This document shows positions 1 to 9,920 of a stretch of DNA of 64,000 nt, one piece after another. A program made the translations under genes and the position numbers. The DNA lies in contig CM067374.1 of the NCBI GenBank assembly GCA_034401795.1, positions 131,885,262 to 131,949,261 of the forward strand. Reading direction: 5' to 3'. Source of the DNA: Chaetoderma sp. LZ-2023a. Taxonomy: Eukaryota > Mollusca > Caudofoveata > Chaetodermatida > Chaetodermatidae. The notes beneath the pieces are model-generated. The model had not been told where the DNA came from and did not search any database. It worked only from the letters and a program-made list of their open reading frames with translations. How positions within the stretch are numbered: position 1 is the first letter of the stretch; the number at the start of each line of letters is the position of its first letter.

Positions 1-112
1 TTTAGATTCTTGCAGGCAAAAAATTTACAAAAAATAGGTTTCTGTTATCCTTCAAATGGACATTCAAGAAATGTGGCATGGTCAAGAAAATGCAAGTCTC
101 TGTTTAGCCAGT

Positions 113-216
113 GTCCAATTGCAGATCAAGGAGAGTATTTTTGAAAATCGGTTACCGAGCCAGTCATTCCAGTGGTAAATTTTCAAAAATATTCTTCTCT
201 TAGCCTGCAAATGGAC
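113..216. repeat. Hairpin repeat family B
   Basis: Palindromic repeat built around CCACTGGAATGACTGGCTC and its reverse complement, flanked by arms ending in TTTTCAAAAATA and the TGCAGACCAAGAGAAG type. The left half here is shortened. The mirror copy is in the right arm at 26,402-26,512. Confidence 0.75.
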
Positions 217-455
217 ATTTCTCAAGATCACTGGAGAGGTGTTTTTTGCCAATTTGACCAATAATGAGTTGACACAAGAGGGCAGGCCACGAAAATTACG
301 CGTTTCTGCCGTCCGGGGAAACCACCTTATATTGCAGGGTAACCAAATCTCAACGCACTGGTTGCCCTGAGGAACCACCTAGATAATTTGTTATTTGTAT
401 AGTTAACACTCAAATCTTTTCAAGAAAATTCAAATTTTCTCATAGAAAATGCCTG

Positions 456-570
456 TTTGCAGATCAAGAGAAATGTTTTTTTGAAAATTTACCACTGGAA
501 TGACTGGCCCAGTTATCGAGCGAGCCGTTCCAGTGGCACATTTTCAAAAATAGTCTTGTCAGCAATGGAC
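456..570. repeat. Hairpin repeat family B
   Basis: Nearly complete family B palindrome with two arms of about 50 bases meeting at a GTTATCGAG centre. The flank at 619-630 reads AAAGGGTTAA, the usual terminus of this family. The mirror copy is at about 26,050-26,170. Confidence 0.8.
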
Positions 571-801
571 ATTTCTCAAGACCACTGCAGAAACAGTTTT
601 TGTCTGATATGATGGATAAAGGGTTAATATAATACTTGGTATTTACAAGGATTCTGTAGCTTACACTAATACATACTCGCAACACAATTTACAGAAATGG
701 GGCAACTTGGAAGTACAGTCGGTCAACCTAATTTAAATGGTCTACTTGTCCGATGTAACACAATATTCTTCTAATTTTCGAGTCCTGGAGGAATTAAGTT
801 C

Positions 802-869
802 GATGTCTCTGACTCCACCTTATGACGGTTCTGATATGCCGCGCGACATAGGGTGGAGTCAGAGACATC
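802..869. other. 18-bp stem hairpin conserved in both arms
   Basis: Bases 802-819 (GATGTCTCTGACTCCACC) are the exact reverse complement of 852-869, with a 32-base loop. The right arm keeps the same structure at about 25,366-25,436 with one change in each stem arm. It may be the end of a small transposon or part of a longer repeat; I assign no function. Confidence 0.6.
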
Positions 870-1000
870 GGACTAGGTTATTAATAGTGTCTTGCCACCA
901 AAATCGCATCCAACAAAATTACCGATGCATGTGTGCTATTATATAATCCGATATTGGAAAATCATACCAAGACAATATTTGACACCGATCGTGATCTTGA

Positions 1001-1008
1001 CCCATGAG
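1001..1008 (-). other. Empty target site of the hAT-like element
   Basis: The left arm has a single copy of CCCATGAG here. At the mirror position the right arm has this 8-mer twice (CTCATGGG at 21,664-21,671 and 25,227-25,234), bracketing 3,555 bp of extra DNA. Flanking sequence aligns on both sides, so this is the uninterrupted site. Confidence 0.88.
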
Positions 1009-1521
1009 CCACTGGAGTGGTGTGTCGTAAGCCCCACAAGTAAATGGGTGGTACATGTAACACGTTTTAAAATACAACCACTTGAAATGAATTTTTCTCA
1101 GTGTGAATTTCAATTTTTTATGGCAATGCAATTTTAAGAGCCATGTATACGGTGTAGTTAAAATACAATCAAAGTCAGTCTCGCGCGTATAAATAGTGCG
1201 AGCATGAGTTAAGGAAATACTAATTATTCAATTCTAGCAATGGATATGCCACCTGTAACTACGTCACTCGAGTTACGGCTAACATAGCCCCGCCTAGGTA
1301 GTAAACAAGTCATATATCAAAGGCGTTGTCGCGGAATTTACCTTTGCTTCTAGTACAGATGTTCCCGCTGAATACGCCGTACATGTTTCTTATTTATTAA
1401 ACAGAACAATGTCAATATGCTTTAACTTTGTTATCGAATTATGTATGCAAGATTTCGCCAGTTTCGGTGAAACTGTGGCAGAAGATGGATACATGTCTCC
1501 GTTATAAGAACCGTCTGAGCA

Positions 1522-1842
1522 ATGAAATTAGCCTGGCTACGCCCCATACAGTTGGCACGTTTTGAGTTGGAAATCGATCAGCGTCTTGCTGGCAGGCTGC
1601 CAGATATTGAACAAAGGATGTTTTTAGTACTTATAGAACGTTTCAAGCGAAATGAATCGGTAGATATTTTAAGAAATATTGACGCGCAGTGTGATCTATT
1701 TACACACAGTTATAGATTCAGATTCAGATTACCTTATCTTATTCTAACCCGTCACGAAGGATTTGCCATACATAATCCATCCATTGGCCATTTTAACTTT
1801 TTGTCTTGCCGACAACGAACATATTTGGGCTTTAGTAACTAA
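1522..1842 (+). other. Unassigned 106-codon ORF, duplicated in right arm
   Basis: An open frame of 106 codons starting MKLAWLRPI is kept full length in the mirror copy at 20,836-21,156 on the minus strand. I recognise no family. The two copies differ at about ten residues, and most of the nucleotide differences I checked change the amino acid. That argues against strong purifying selection and suggests an open frame kept by recency rather than a working gene. There is no signal peptide or clear domain. It could also be a relic of a mobile element. Confidence 0.2.
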
Positions 1843-2004
1843 ATGCTGATACGTTTCTACAGCCTATGATGGCTGTCAAGATTTACTTGTCCATTAATCA
1901 GAAAAAACTTAGCGTGCCTGCCTCGGTATATACGCTCAGTCACGGAGGTGCCAGCTATAGTTTGGCTGTGTGATATAAAAGTAATCATACAGGTAAGCTG
2001 TTGC

Positions 2005-2067
2005 ATATTTTGAAACAATTGGCGGCAACAACTTCCAGTTAAATTAGTTTCAAAATATGCAATGGTA
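2005..2067. repeat. Hairpin repeat family A
   Basis: Palindrome with arms TTGCATATTTTGAAACAATT and its complement around GGCGGCAACAACTT. Mirror copy in the right arm at about 20,617-20,682. Confidence 0.7.
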
Positions 2068-2572
2068 TGAGTACTACATAATAAAGAATGTAGTGCATTG
2101 GCACTTGCATGACATCACACGCTATCGTTTGAGGAAACAAAATAGTGACGATCACTATTCGACATTTACTCGATATTACAAAGCAGATAATTGTGATACA
2201 GATAAGGGAATGTGACAGGATATGAACGATAAGGAATCTATAAACCTTAATGTATCGGTGCAATACAGCATTTGAGATGGGATTAGCATCCCTTTAATTT
2301 TGTCAAGAAAAATAATATATTTGTACATTGAACGTCCATTTGCGTACCAAGAGACGACTATTTTTGAAATTTTATAACTCGAATCACCGGCTAGTTTATC
2401 GAGTCATGTATTAATAGTAGTAAAATTTCAAAAAACTAATATTCCATTACCCTGAAGATGGGTATATAGACCACCTCAGAGACCGGTTTTCGGCGGGATT
2501 CTCCATGAATGGGTTAATCTTTTAAGCCTTGAATCTGTTCAAGAATATTTCAATTCTTTCAAAGAAAATCTC

Positions 2573-2697
2573 AATTTGCAGACCAAGAGAAGACAATTTT
2601 TGAAAGTTTAGCACTGGAATGACTGGGTCTGTTATCGAGCCAGTCATTCCAGTCGTAACATTTTCAAAAATATTCTTCTCTTGGTCTGCAAATGGGC
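2573..2697. repeat. Hairpin repeat family B
   Basis: One of the cleanest family B palindromes: both arms run from TTTGCAGACCAAGAGAAGA through the CACTGGAATGACTGG core to the centre. A more diverged copy lies just upstream at about 2,330-2,440. The mirror copies are at 19,978-20,105 and about 20,230-20,345. Confidence 0.82.
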
Positions 2698-2942
2698 ATT
2701 TTTCAATACCACTGGAGAATCTGTTTTTGGCTGATACGAGTGTAAAAGGGTTAGAGTATATGCATACTGTTCACATTATATAGCTTATCTCCGAAAACCT
2801 TTGCTTGGCTGTTCGTATGAGTCGGTGTTGACAGTTCACATTTAGTCCAATGTCACCACACGATCCGAAACACGATAGGTATCAGATTAACAATTCACAA
2901 TCGAGCAGAACAAATAATAAATTATACATGTAGGACGATATA

Positions 2943-4603
2943 TACACCTGTGCAAAAGTTAAGCACCAGCAAAAACAATAGAACGTAGAAACATGATGGT
3001 ACAACTAGGCTGCCATACTTTTTGTCCCCGCGTTAGCCGACATAATTCCAAGTACGAAATGCACATGCATGCATGACTTCACGCCGCTTGATGTCCGTGC
3101 GTGGCGGGAAACAGCACACGTGTTCAGTTATGTAAAAGTCCAGTTTGAGGTGTAGAACATTACATACAGATTTAGGCGACAAGATTAGGAATTTTGTGTT
3201 CCTGACCGTGGTTTATTTGTACAGAGAGAATTAGCTCTTGATTGTGAACCGCTATGGCAAGACGAAGGTTAAGTGATCGTGTGAAATGGCAAATCATAGG
3301 TATGCATACCACTGGTATGTCATGCAGAGAGATTGGCAGACAGCTGAACATTAACCATACTGCAATCAGTCGTTTGATTGCAAAACATGGGCAAACTAAC
3401 GAGGTGAAGGACAGGCCTAGATCTGGAAGACCGAAGAAGACTACTGCCCGTGATGATCGAGCCCTAGTACGCCTTGTTAGGAGATCTCCATTCACCAACA
3501 GCAGAGTGCTCAGCCAGCAGTGGGAAACGCGCAATAGAGTGTCAATGTCTACCGTCAAAAGGAGACTGTATGCTGCTGGCATGAAAGCTAGGAGACCTGT
3601 CAGACGTCCTCTCCTCACTGCACACCACAAAGAGGAGCGTCTGGGGTGGTGCAACGAAAGAAGACACTGGAACATGAGATCCTGGAGACGGGTACACTGG
3701 TCCGATGAAAGTCGGTTCCTGCTTCATGCCACAGATGGTCGAACTCGTGTATGGAGGTCCAGACGCACGGCGTACGACCAATGTAACATCATGGAAGAAG
3801 TTCCATTTGGTGGAGGTTCCGTTATGATATGGGGGTGCATCTCATTTGATTGTAAGCTGGATCTGTTGACTGTACCTGGAACACTAAATGGACAAAGATA
3901 TCAAGATTCCATACTGGATAGAGTTGTGGTCCCTCATTTTGTAAATCATGCACCTGGAACCCACCCTATATTCATGGATGACAACGCCCGACCACATCGT
4001 GCTAGAGCTGTGCATGAATACCTCCGCCAGAATGCCATCGAAACCCTACCATGGCCAGCAAGGAGCCCTGACATGAACCCTATTGAGCATATCTGGGACA
4101 TTCTGGGAAACATGGTGAGAAGGAGGGATCCTCCTGTGCAGAACCTACAGGAATTAACAGACGCACTCCATCTTGAATGGCAACGAATACCACAATGGCG
4201 TATCAGTTGGTTGGTGACCAGCATGAGACGTCGTGTCCAGGCCGTCATCCAGGCACAAGGTGGATATACCCGGTATTAATAATGACAGTCTCAATCTCGT
4301 GCACAGATGTTAAATTTCGTTTTCAGACACCATTAATGACAATCTAGCCACGTGTGTCAACTGTAGGGCAATAGTTGTCAGTTGTGTCAACGTAACCATT
4401 TTCAGGCCGCGTTTTCAAGTTCAAACAAAAACATACAGTGTTTCCCCACCATCATAATCAGCATTCCTCTAGTTGCATTATTACCTCTTGCACTAAGATG
4501 GATGGGTACATAAATGTTTATGCTATTGCTTTCTTCATAGCACATGAATATACCCTCGCATGTGCGTAAAAATAGGGTGGTGCTTAACTTTTGCACAGGT
4601 GTA
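2943..4603 (+). mobile_element. Tc1/mariner element, apparently complete
   Basis: A 1,661-bp element with perfect 26-bp terminal inverted repeats (2,943-2,968 and 4,578-4,603) beginning TACACCTGTGCAAAAG, flanked by TA at 2,941-2,942 and 4,604-4,605. It contains one uninterrupted transposase frame. The matching position in the right arm is unoccupied, so boundaries and target duplication are fixed by direct comparison. It is in the same orientation as the second copy at 21,896-23,545, so the two cannot be mirror images from the arm duplication and represent separate insertions. Confidence 0.93.
3254..4279 (+). CDS. Tc1-type DD34E transposase, 341 aa
   Basis: The enzyme cuts and rejoins its own element's ends into TA sites in the nucleus. 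The N-terminal half (about residues 1-115) carries paired helix-turn-helix DNA-binding regions, with an AT-hook-like RPRSGRPKK stretch at 54-62. The catalytic DDE domain shows HWSDESRF (Asp151), FMDDNARPH (Asp243) and NPIEHIWD (Glu278). Exactly 34 residues separate the last two, which is the DD34E signature of the Tc1 family. Length matches the usual size of about 340 residues. The start ATG follows 311 bases of element 5' sequence, and the frame is open to a TAA at 4,277-4,279. No stop or frameshift is visible, so it may be or recently have been active. The second copy in this window is broken. Confidence 0.95.
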   Translation: MARRRLSDRVKWQIIGMHTTGMSCREIGRQLNINHTAISRLIAKHGQTNEVKDRPRSGRPKKTTARDDRALVRLVRRSPFTNSRVLSQQWETRNRVSMSTVKRRLYAAGMKARRPVRRPLLTAHHKEERLGWCNERRHWNMRSWRRVHWSDESRFLLHATDGRTRVWRSRRTAYDQCNIMEEVPFGGGSVMIWGCISFDCKLDLLTVPGTLNGQRYQDSILDRVVVPHFVNHAPGTHPIFMDDNARPHRARAVHEYLRQNAIETLPWPARSPDMNPIEHIWDILGNMVRRRDPPVQNLQELTDALHLEWQRIPQWRISWLVTSMRRRVQAVIQAQGGYTRY

Positions 4604-4612
4604 TACTACGGG

Positions 4613-4857
4613 CTTTGTAACGAAATACCTGATTTCAAACATTTCGATTTGCATACACTATACATAAAATGTACACAAATTACGATATCTGAAGCATTGT
4701 GTTGAATATTTTGAAAGCAAATGGTCCTTTCCAAGTTTAGCAATCGAGCATCTACCGGCATATGACGTCATAATTAATTAAGTTACTATGTACGCTGATG
4801 TTATAATCATGACGTCATGAATTATTCGAAATAGTCGTTCTTTACCGCTTAATAGTC
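4613..4857. other. Left-arm-only segment (245 bp)
   Basis: Directly after the Tc1 insertion site the left arm has about 245 bp that the right arm lacks. The flanks CTACGGG and CGGCGCG are adjacent in the right arm at about 19,720-19,732. It contains two TGACGTCA palindromes (4,763 and 4,810). I see no target duplication, so it may be a deletion from the right arm. Confidence 0.6.
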
Positions 4858-4861
4858 CGGC

Positions 4862-5110
4862 GCGGTGTACGAATTGTATGTCTTTACCATTTACAAACAT
4901 TCTGTTGAATATTTTGAAACTAATTTGATTATGCAGCAACAGCACCCAGTCAAATTAGTTTCAAAATATTCAACAGGTTTCCCCGTATAGTTTTCTGGAA
5001 AATGATAGTCAAGAAGTTCAGGGACCGATCGATCCCAACACGAGCAAGAATGGGAGGAACTTAGCTGGGGATGGGCGGGGCATAGCTAAAACTGGGAAAA
5101 TGCATTGACT
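4862..5110 (+). repeat. Dispersed repeat family E with hairpin A core
   Basis: Composite repeat: a GTACGAATTGTATGTCTTTA head, an A-family hairpin at 4,903-4,976, then a GATCGATCGATCCCAAC stretch and a GATGGGCGGGGCATAGCTAA tail. The mirror copy is at 19,450-19,720, where the hairpin is longer (19,589-19,681). Confidence 0.75.
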
Positions 5111-5859
5111 AGAACCGGCTGCCGAATCTAATTTATATAATCTTTTGGTAAATCATAAACAAATACGGGCAATAAACATCTGCTTCTTAATTCATGTCGA
5201 AAATAGAAACAAATTTCAAAATGACGGTAGTAGACTATCATGTACCAATAACAGTGGACAAATCAAGGGCAATGAATTAATTACCGCATTACTGTTTCCA
5301 AACGCTTAAAGGTTACCTCCCTTGATATGCTCATGCCAGTCAAATAATCGGGCAGATGATTATAGAATATTATCACGACATTTCAGTTGCATTGGAGTTC
5401 ACTCCCTTGAGCTACTATCAAGCCGGTTTGGTTATATCGTTTACGTATAGCTTCGTATGATCAGCTATCATTTCATTGACCAATAACTAAGCCACGTGTC
5501 TTGCGCCTACAGCAAAATCATTCAGCACCCAAATATTATATATTTGGACTTGACATTATCACCAATATCAAAATAAAACGGGTTGACATATATATGTTCA
5601 AAAATATAATTATATGCCATAGTATGCATATTTTGAAATAAAAAAATCTAATCTACTAGCATAAGGGATACTATATTATTAAAAACTGTGCTTCTGCGTC
5701 TTATTCGTGAATAATATGTATAGGCTTCTGACTTAACACATTTAGACGGGTATATGACGGACACTGTACACGGTCCATCAATTGGTCCCTAATGGCAGGT
5801 GACTGCTTAACAAATTAACCCTTACGTGCTCAAAACGAGATGGGCTTTAGGATGTTAGG

Positions 5860-6735
5860 AATATTTAATTGAATATTTTGAAACTAATTCAACCGGGAGC
5901 TGTTGCTCACTTTTGCAGGAACAGCTTCTAGTTGAATTAGTTTTATAACATTCAAGAGAATGTTTAATAAATTTTAGTCATCAATGACATACGTTAGCAA
6001 TATTATGTTGGATATTTTGAAACTAATTTGGCAGGGAGCCGGCTCCCATTCAAATTAGCTTCAAAATATTCAACATACCTTTTTAATAAATTGTAGTCAT
6101 CAACGACATGCAATTCGTACATCTAAATGAATGATATTTCGATTTTCCTGAAGAGGATGCTTCATTGTGGTGGTAACGTCAGCGAGCAGCGTATTTGATT
6201 ATGACGACAGAAACTTGAGTGACAGCCCGGATCACTCTATTGTTAATTGTTTCGTTTGAATTTTGCTTTCAAGCAAGTCATCTGATGACATATTTCTAGC
6301 CATGTTTCTCCTCATCGCATCCGACTGATTGGTTCGGCACAGCCAATCACTTACTGTAGCCATCCGATGTGTGGCTCAAATACCTTACGTCATAATCAAC
6401 TTAGGGTCCAATCATATTGACGTAAACTGCGTCACGAAAATGGAAAAGTTCGGCACAAAGTGTACAAATTACATGGCTTTGATGAATTTATAATATAATA
6501 AACAGTCTGTTGAATATTTTGAACTAATATGACTGGGAGCATATGGCAGTAACAGGGGTCAGTCGAATTAGTTTCAAAATATTGAACATCTTTCCTGTAT
6601 AGTCGTCCTGAAATTGAGATACCAGCATTTAATGGATTATTGGGGCTATGCAGCTCGCTTGCTATGGTAGACTGCGCCTCTTTGGTCTGGCAGCAAAAGC
6701 GCCCAGACAAATTAGTTTTCAAAATATTCAACATA
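5860..6735. repeat. Cluster of family A hairpins
   Basis: Palindromic units with GAATATTTTGAAACTAAT arms lie at 5,869-5,957, 6,007-6,076 and 6,509-6,590, with a half unit at 6,690-6,733. Each centre differs (for example GGGAGCCGGCTCCC at the second), while the arms are conserved. All have mirror copies in the right arm. Confidence 0.8.
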
Positions 6736-6939
6736 ATGTTATTAAATAGTAAAGACATACAATTCGTAGAACAACGCTTGGTCCGTCAACGATTCACCTT
6801 TCCAGATTATCCCTCGATGATCTGACGTCAGATGACGTCATACTCAGCTAAGCGGCGTGTAGGATGACTTCATAATCTCTACGTCATGAATGATTCTATT
6901 GGGCAAGTCTTTAACTCTCACTAGTCCGACACGTACGAA

Positions 6940-7185
6940 TTGTATGTCTCTACCATTTAATAAACATACTGTCGAATATTTTGAAACTAATTTGACTGGG
7001 CGCCGTTGCTACAATAGGCAGCAACAGCAGCCAGTCAAATTAGTTTCAAAATATTCAATAGCTTACCTGTATAGTGTTCTGGAAATTGTGTCAGGGAGTT
7101 CAGAGATCGATCGATCCCAACAGAGTGTGGGTGGAGCTTAGCTAGAGATGGGCGGGGCATAGATAAAAATGGAAAGGTCCATTAA
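6940..7185 (+). repeat. Dispersed repeat family E with hairpin A core
   Basis: Same layout as 4,862-5,110; the hairpin is at 6,971-7,059 with a GCAACAGCAGCC centre. It is flanked by TGACGTCA sites at 6,823, 6,833, 7,232 and 7,264. The mirror is at 17,405-17,640. Confidence 0.75.
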
Positions 7186-7467
7186 GCATTCGTGATGAAT
7201 TTACATACGCCATCCATGGCACCATTGATTATGACGTCATCCTACACGTCACGTAGTTGATTATGACGTCATACGGTTGATGGATAAACTGGAACGGTCC
7301 ATTATAGATAAGCGTAAACATATCTGCAAACAATTTAAAATTAGATTTAATCAACACACTATGACGTTTCGTCATTAACTTATCCATTACATTTACAACA
7401 AAACAAGTTAATTTCCATAACGGTCCTTTCAAACCCAACCGAAATGGAAGTAACAACAATGGGAGAA

Positions 7468-7560
7468 CTCGTCGTCGTTGTTGTTGTTGTTGTTGTTGTT
7501 ATTGTTGTTGTTTCTGACGTTGTTGGTGTTGTTGTTGGTGGTGGTAGTGGTTGTGTTGTT
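7468..7560 (+). repeat. (GTT)n-rich microsatellite at arm boundary
   Basis: GTC/GTT triplets that degrade into GTTGTTGGTG-type repeats. The homology between the two arms ends inside this tract; the right arm has the complementary (CAA)n(CGA)n at 17,179-17,215 followed by unrelated DNA. Confidence 0.85.
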
Positions 7561-7590
7561 GTACGAACGATTATGCATCTGTCCTTATTT

Positions 7591-8909
7591 CTAGTCTGGA
7601 CGACCACCTCGCTCTCCGTGATGTCGTGGATTTAACTCCATTCTGTCATATCCAGGTCTTGGCCGTGCACCATTACGTTCTCCTATTGGCCCTTGACCTT
7701 GTACGTCACCAAATTCACCGCCTACTGCTCCATTACGTGGCCCACCGATTCGTTCTGCTCCAGGTCTACCTGTTGGTCGAGTTCTCTCCCCTCTTCGCCC
7801 GCCTGTTGGTCTGGTTCTTTCTTCTTCAGGGGCAACTTCTGGTCGAGTTTTCCCCCCTCGTCGCCCGCCTGTTTCCTCGCCACCGTCAGTTGCTGGTCGT
7901 GTTCTGTACCCTCGCAGCTCAGCCAGCCCTCGTTGCCCTTCTTCACCAAGCTCACCTGTTGGCCTGCGACGTGCTTCACCCCATCTCTGTCCATGAACAG
8001 CCAGTCTGCGCAAGAGATGTACAAGTCGTTCTCTCCAGTCATGTTTGAGTGCATCAGGTTTCACATTGAGATTATCATCATCCTTGTCCTCATTGGTATC
8101 ATCAGTGCAACTGCGTACCTCAGGTCTGGTTCCATTCAGTTCTCCGGATTTGCCGCGGCTTCCATTAATCTGGTGGCCTGGTTCCCGCATAGCCAGATCT
8201 ACTAAGAGCCGGAATACGTTCTGTTCCCAGCCACGCGCTCCACGTGCTCTAGTGTGATGCGGGCCAGTACCATTAATGTGATCATCTATGGGTCCACGTG
8301 TGCGGTTCATTTCCCCATGCGGCATGTCATCACGTGGAAAGCTACCGTTGTGCTCACCTTTTAGAAGACTAACGATGAAGCAATTCTCTACTTTGGCCAC
8401 ATTGTGATGGCAGTTCATCGTGATTAGGTTTAGCACCCTCGGGCCGTGTACGATTATATTCAGCTCCCTCTGATCGTGTACGATTATGTGAAGCAGTTGG
8501 ATGGTTAAACTGACCCACACGAAAATGTATCAGACCTATCGCCAATCTGTGCAACCGGTGCATCAGTTCATGACGCCATTTTTCACACGTTGTGTTACCG
8601 TCCAGTGTTTTATTGTGAGGTGGCATTGCGTCATCCATTGTCATGTTAACACCTGGCATTGGACCGTTTCCCACACAATATTTCCAAAACAATGTGTAAA
8701 CGTCTCGTCATGCGGCCATGTTCACCCTCTCTACGGTGTTCCCAGTCAGGAAATGTTTCATTCTGCCCATCTAAGAATCGTGTTTGATTTCGTTCTCCGT
8801 GGTTGGCGCTCATCTTGCCGGAGTTCATCGGTACGGCGTGGCAGAATATCTGTAACATAGCCAAGGCTACCAAGAAGGATATGGTTGCCATAGTGGTTCG
8901 TAGTGCCAT
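7591..8909 (-). CDS. Candidate secreted repeat protein, frame broken twice
   Basis: I do not recognise this gene. The minus-strand start at 8,909 opens a good signal peptide: MALRTTM, then a hydrophobic run ATISFLVALAMLQIF, then CHA-VP as a likely cleavage site. A mature, polar, Asn/Arg/Gly-rich chain follows with many N-glycosylation sequons (NQT, NET, NKT, NTT, NRT, NGT). Two motifs recur. One is (N/E)RTRPxG, in about nine copies that get more degenerate towards the end. The other is a short amphipathic helix of type W-x3-L-x2-L-x2-LA, seen as KWRHELMHRLHRLA, GWEQNVFRLLVDLA and DWRERLVHLLRRLA. The sense reading moves between frames near 8,690 and near 8,370, and ends at a TAG near 7,591. 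No plausible intron fits the first shift (only tens of bases), so it is either an indel-damaged gene or a sequencing error. GTGAGC near 8,355 could be a splice donor. It lies in the spacer and has only this copy. Confidence 0.4.
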
Positions 8910-8935
8910 TAGAATGGAAGATCTGCAAAACACAA
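8910..8935 (-). other. Putative 3' splice site upstream of signal-peptide exon
   Basis: On the minus strand the sequence reads TGTGTTTTGCAG, with the AG at 8,924-8,923, just 13 bases before the ATG at 8,909. This suggests a 5' untranslated exon further upstream, beyond 8,935. The pyrimidine tract is short, so confidence is limited. Confidence 0.35.
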
Positions 8936-9069
8936 TGTAAACCCAATGTTAACTTATTTCACTTTACACCCCCCCCCCCGCCGCATTGATTTTCAATACT
9001 CTTACGTGGGACTACATGGCGTGAATCTTTATGCTAGGTTGCCAGGAACTCTTCAGTCACGCTGATAGG

Positions 9070-9330
9070 CGAATGTTCAATGTACCTTTCCAATTTTAGC
9101 TATGCCCCGCCCATCTCAAGCTAAGCTCCACCCACACTTCGCGGTGTTGAGATCGATCGATCCCCGAGCGCCCTGACGATCAATTTCCTTAAAACTTTAC
9201 ATGTAAGCTGTTGAATATTTTGGAACTAATTTGACTGGGTGCTGTTGCTACTGTTCAACAGAATATTGATTAAATAGTAGACATACAATCCGTGCAACAA
9301 TGCATAGTCCGTCTTCAAATGTGCGTTCGT
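9070..9330 (-). repeat. Dispersed repeat family E
   Basis: Inverted copy: CTATGCCCCGCCCATCTCAAGC tail-type sequence, GATCGATCGATCC, then half an A hairpin at about 9,208-9,260, then ACATACAATCCGTGCAAC. TGACGTCA palindromes follow at 9,365 and 9,412. Confidence 0.7.
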
Positions 9331-9704
9331 GACGTACTTATCTACGTCATTCATGGCGTCATAATGACGTCATTGATTATGATGTAATCTTACACATGGC
9401 GTAGTTGATTATGACGTCATATGATGGATGGTTAAAGTGTAAAGGTCCATTAGGAGAAATGGTGTTACATCACTGTGTTGTACATACTATAGTAGCATGA
9501 GCCCGCAGGTAACATTCTTTTCCCCAAAGTGAACACGATACGCCTATATCATAGCGCTAAAATCGACCTTGGGCAGTGTAAGTTAGAAATAGAGAGATCT
9601 TATCGTACATGTCGGCATAATCAATTACGTCAGATGTAGACTTGACGTCATAGTCAAAATGCGTAATTAATGACGTATCTAGCTCCGTCAGGAACTTTGA
9701 ATAG

Positions 9705-9920
9705 TCCGTCAAATGTACGAATTGTATGCCTTTACTATGTATTAAAACCTACGTTGAATACTTTGAAAGTAATTTGAGTCGAATATGCAACCAGTTAAAT
9801 TGGGTTCAAAATATTCAGCAGCTTACCTTGATATTAGGATTGTGGAAATTCACGGTCGATCGAGAAATGCGTGGGGTAACTTAGCTAGAAATTGGCGGAG
9901 CCTAGATATAAATGGATTCC
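9705..9920 (+). repeat. Dispersed repeat family E
   Basis: ACGAATTGTATGCCTTTACT head, a shortened A hairpin at 9,752-9,822 and a diverged GGGGTAACTTAGCTAGAAAT tail. A TGACGTCA palindrome lies upstream at 9,643. Confidence 0.6.

Larger units (their letters stand above)
1..7512 (+). repeat. Left arm of a large inverted duplication
   Basis: This stretch is matched, reverse-complemented, by about 17,176-26,635. Aligned pairs include 113-216 with 26,402-26,512, 1,522-1,842 with 20,836-21,156, 5,161-5,220 with about 19,350-19,410, and 7,380-7,450 with about 17,235-17,310. Sampled stretches differ at only a few percent of positions. The outer end lies at or beyond base 1, so the full length is unknown. 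The inner end falls in a (GTT)n tract. Left-only sequence includes the Tc1 element, about 245 bp at 4,613-4,857 and 132 bp near 7,150-7,280. Confidence 0.92.

Noticed and set aside
2039..2263. 74-codon frame mirrored at 20,415-20,639
   Set aside because: Hydrophobic AT-rich translation lying in a dispersed repeat (a third, degraded copy at 27,905-28,400) and running into a hairpin A; unlikely to be a gene.
5440..5470. loxP-like sequence (ATAGCTTCGTATGATCAGCTAT)
   Set aside because: Only partial resemblance to one arm, no proper inverted 13-mer and spacer, and no reason for a recombinase site here.
7551..8205. Plus-strand frames of 165 and 170 codons opposite the secreted repeat candidate
   Set aside because: They are the antisense of a GC-rich, stop-poor repetitive stretch. 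The minus strand has the signal peptide, sequons and repeated motifs.
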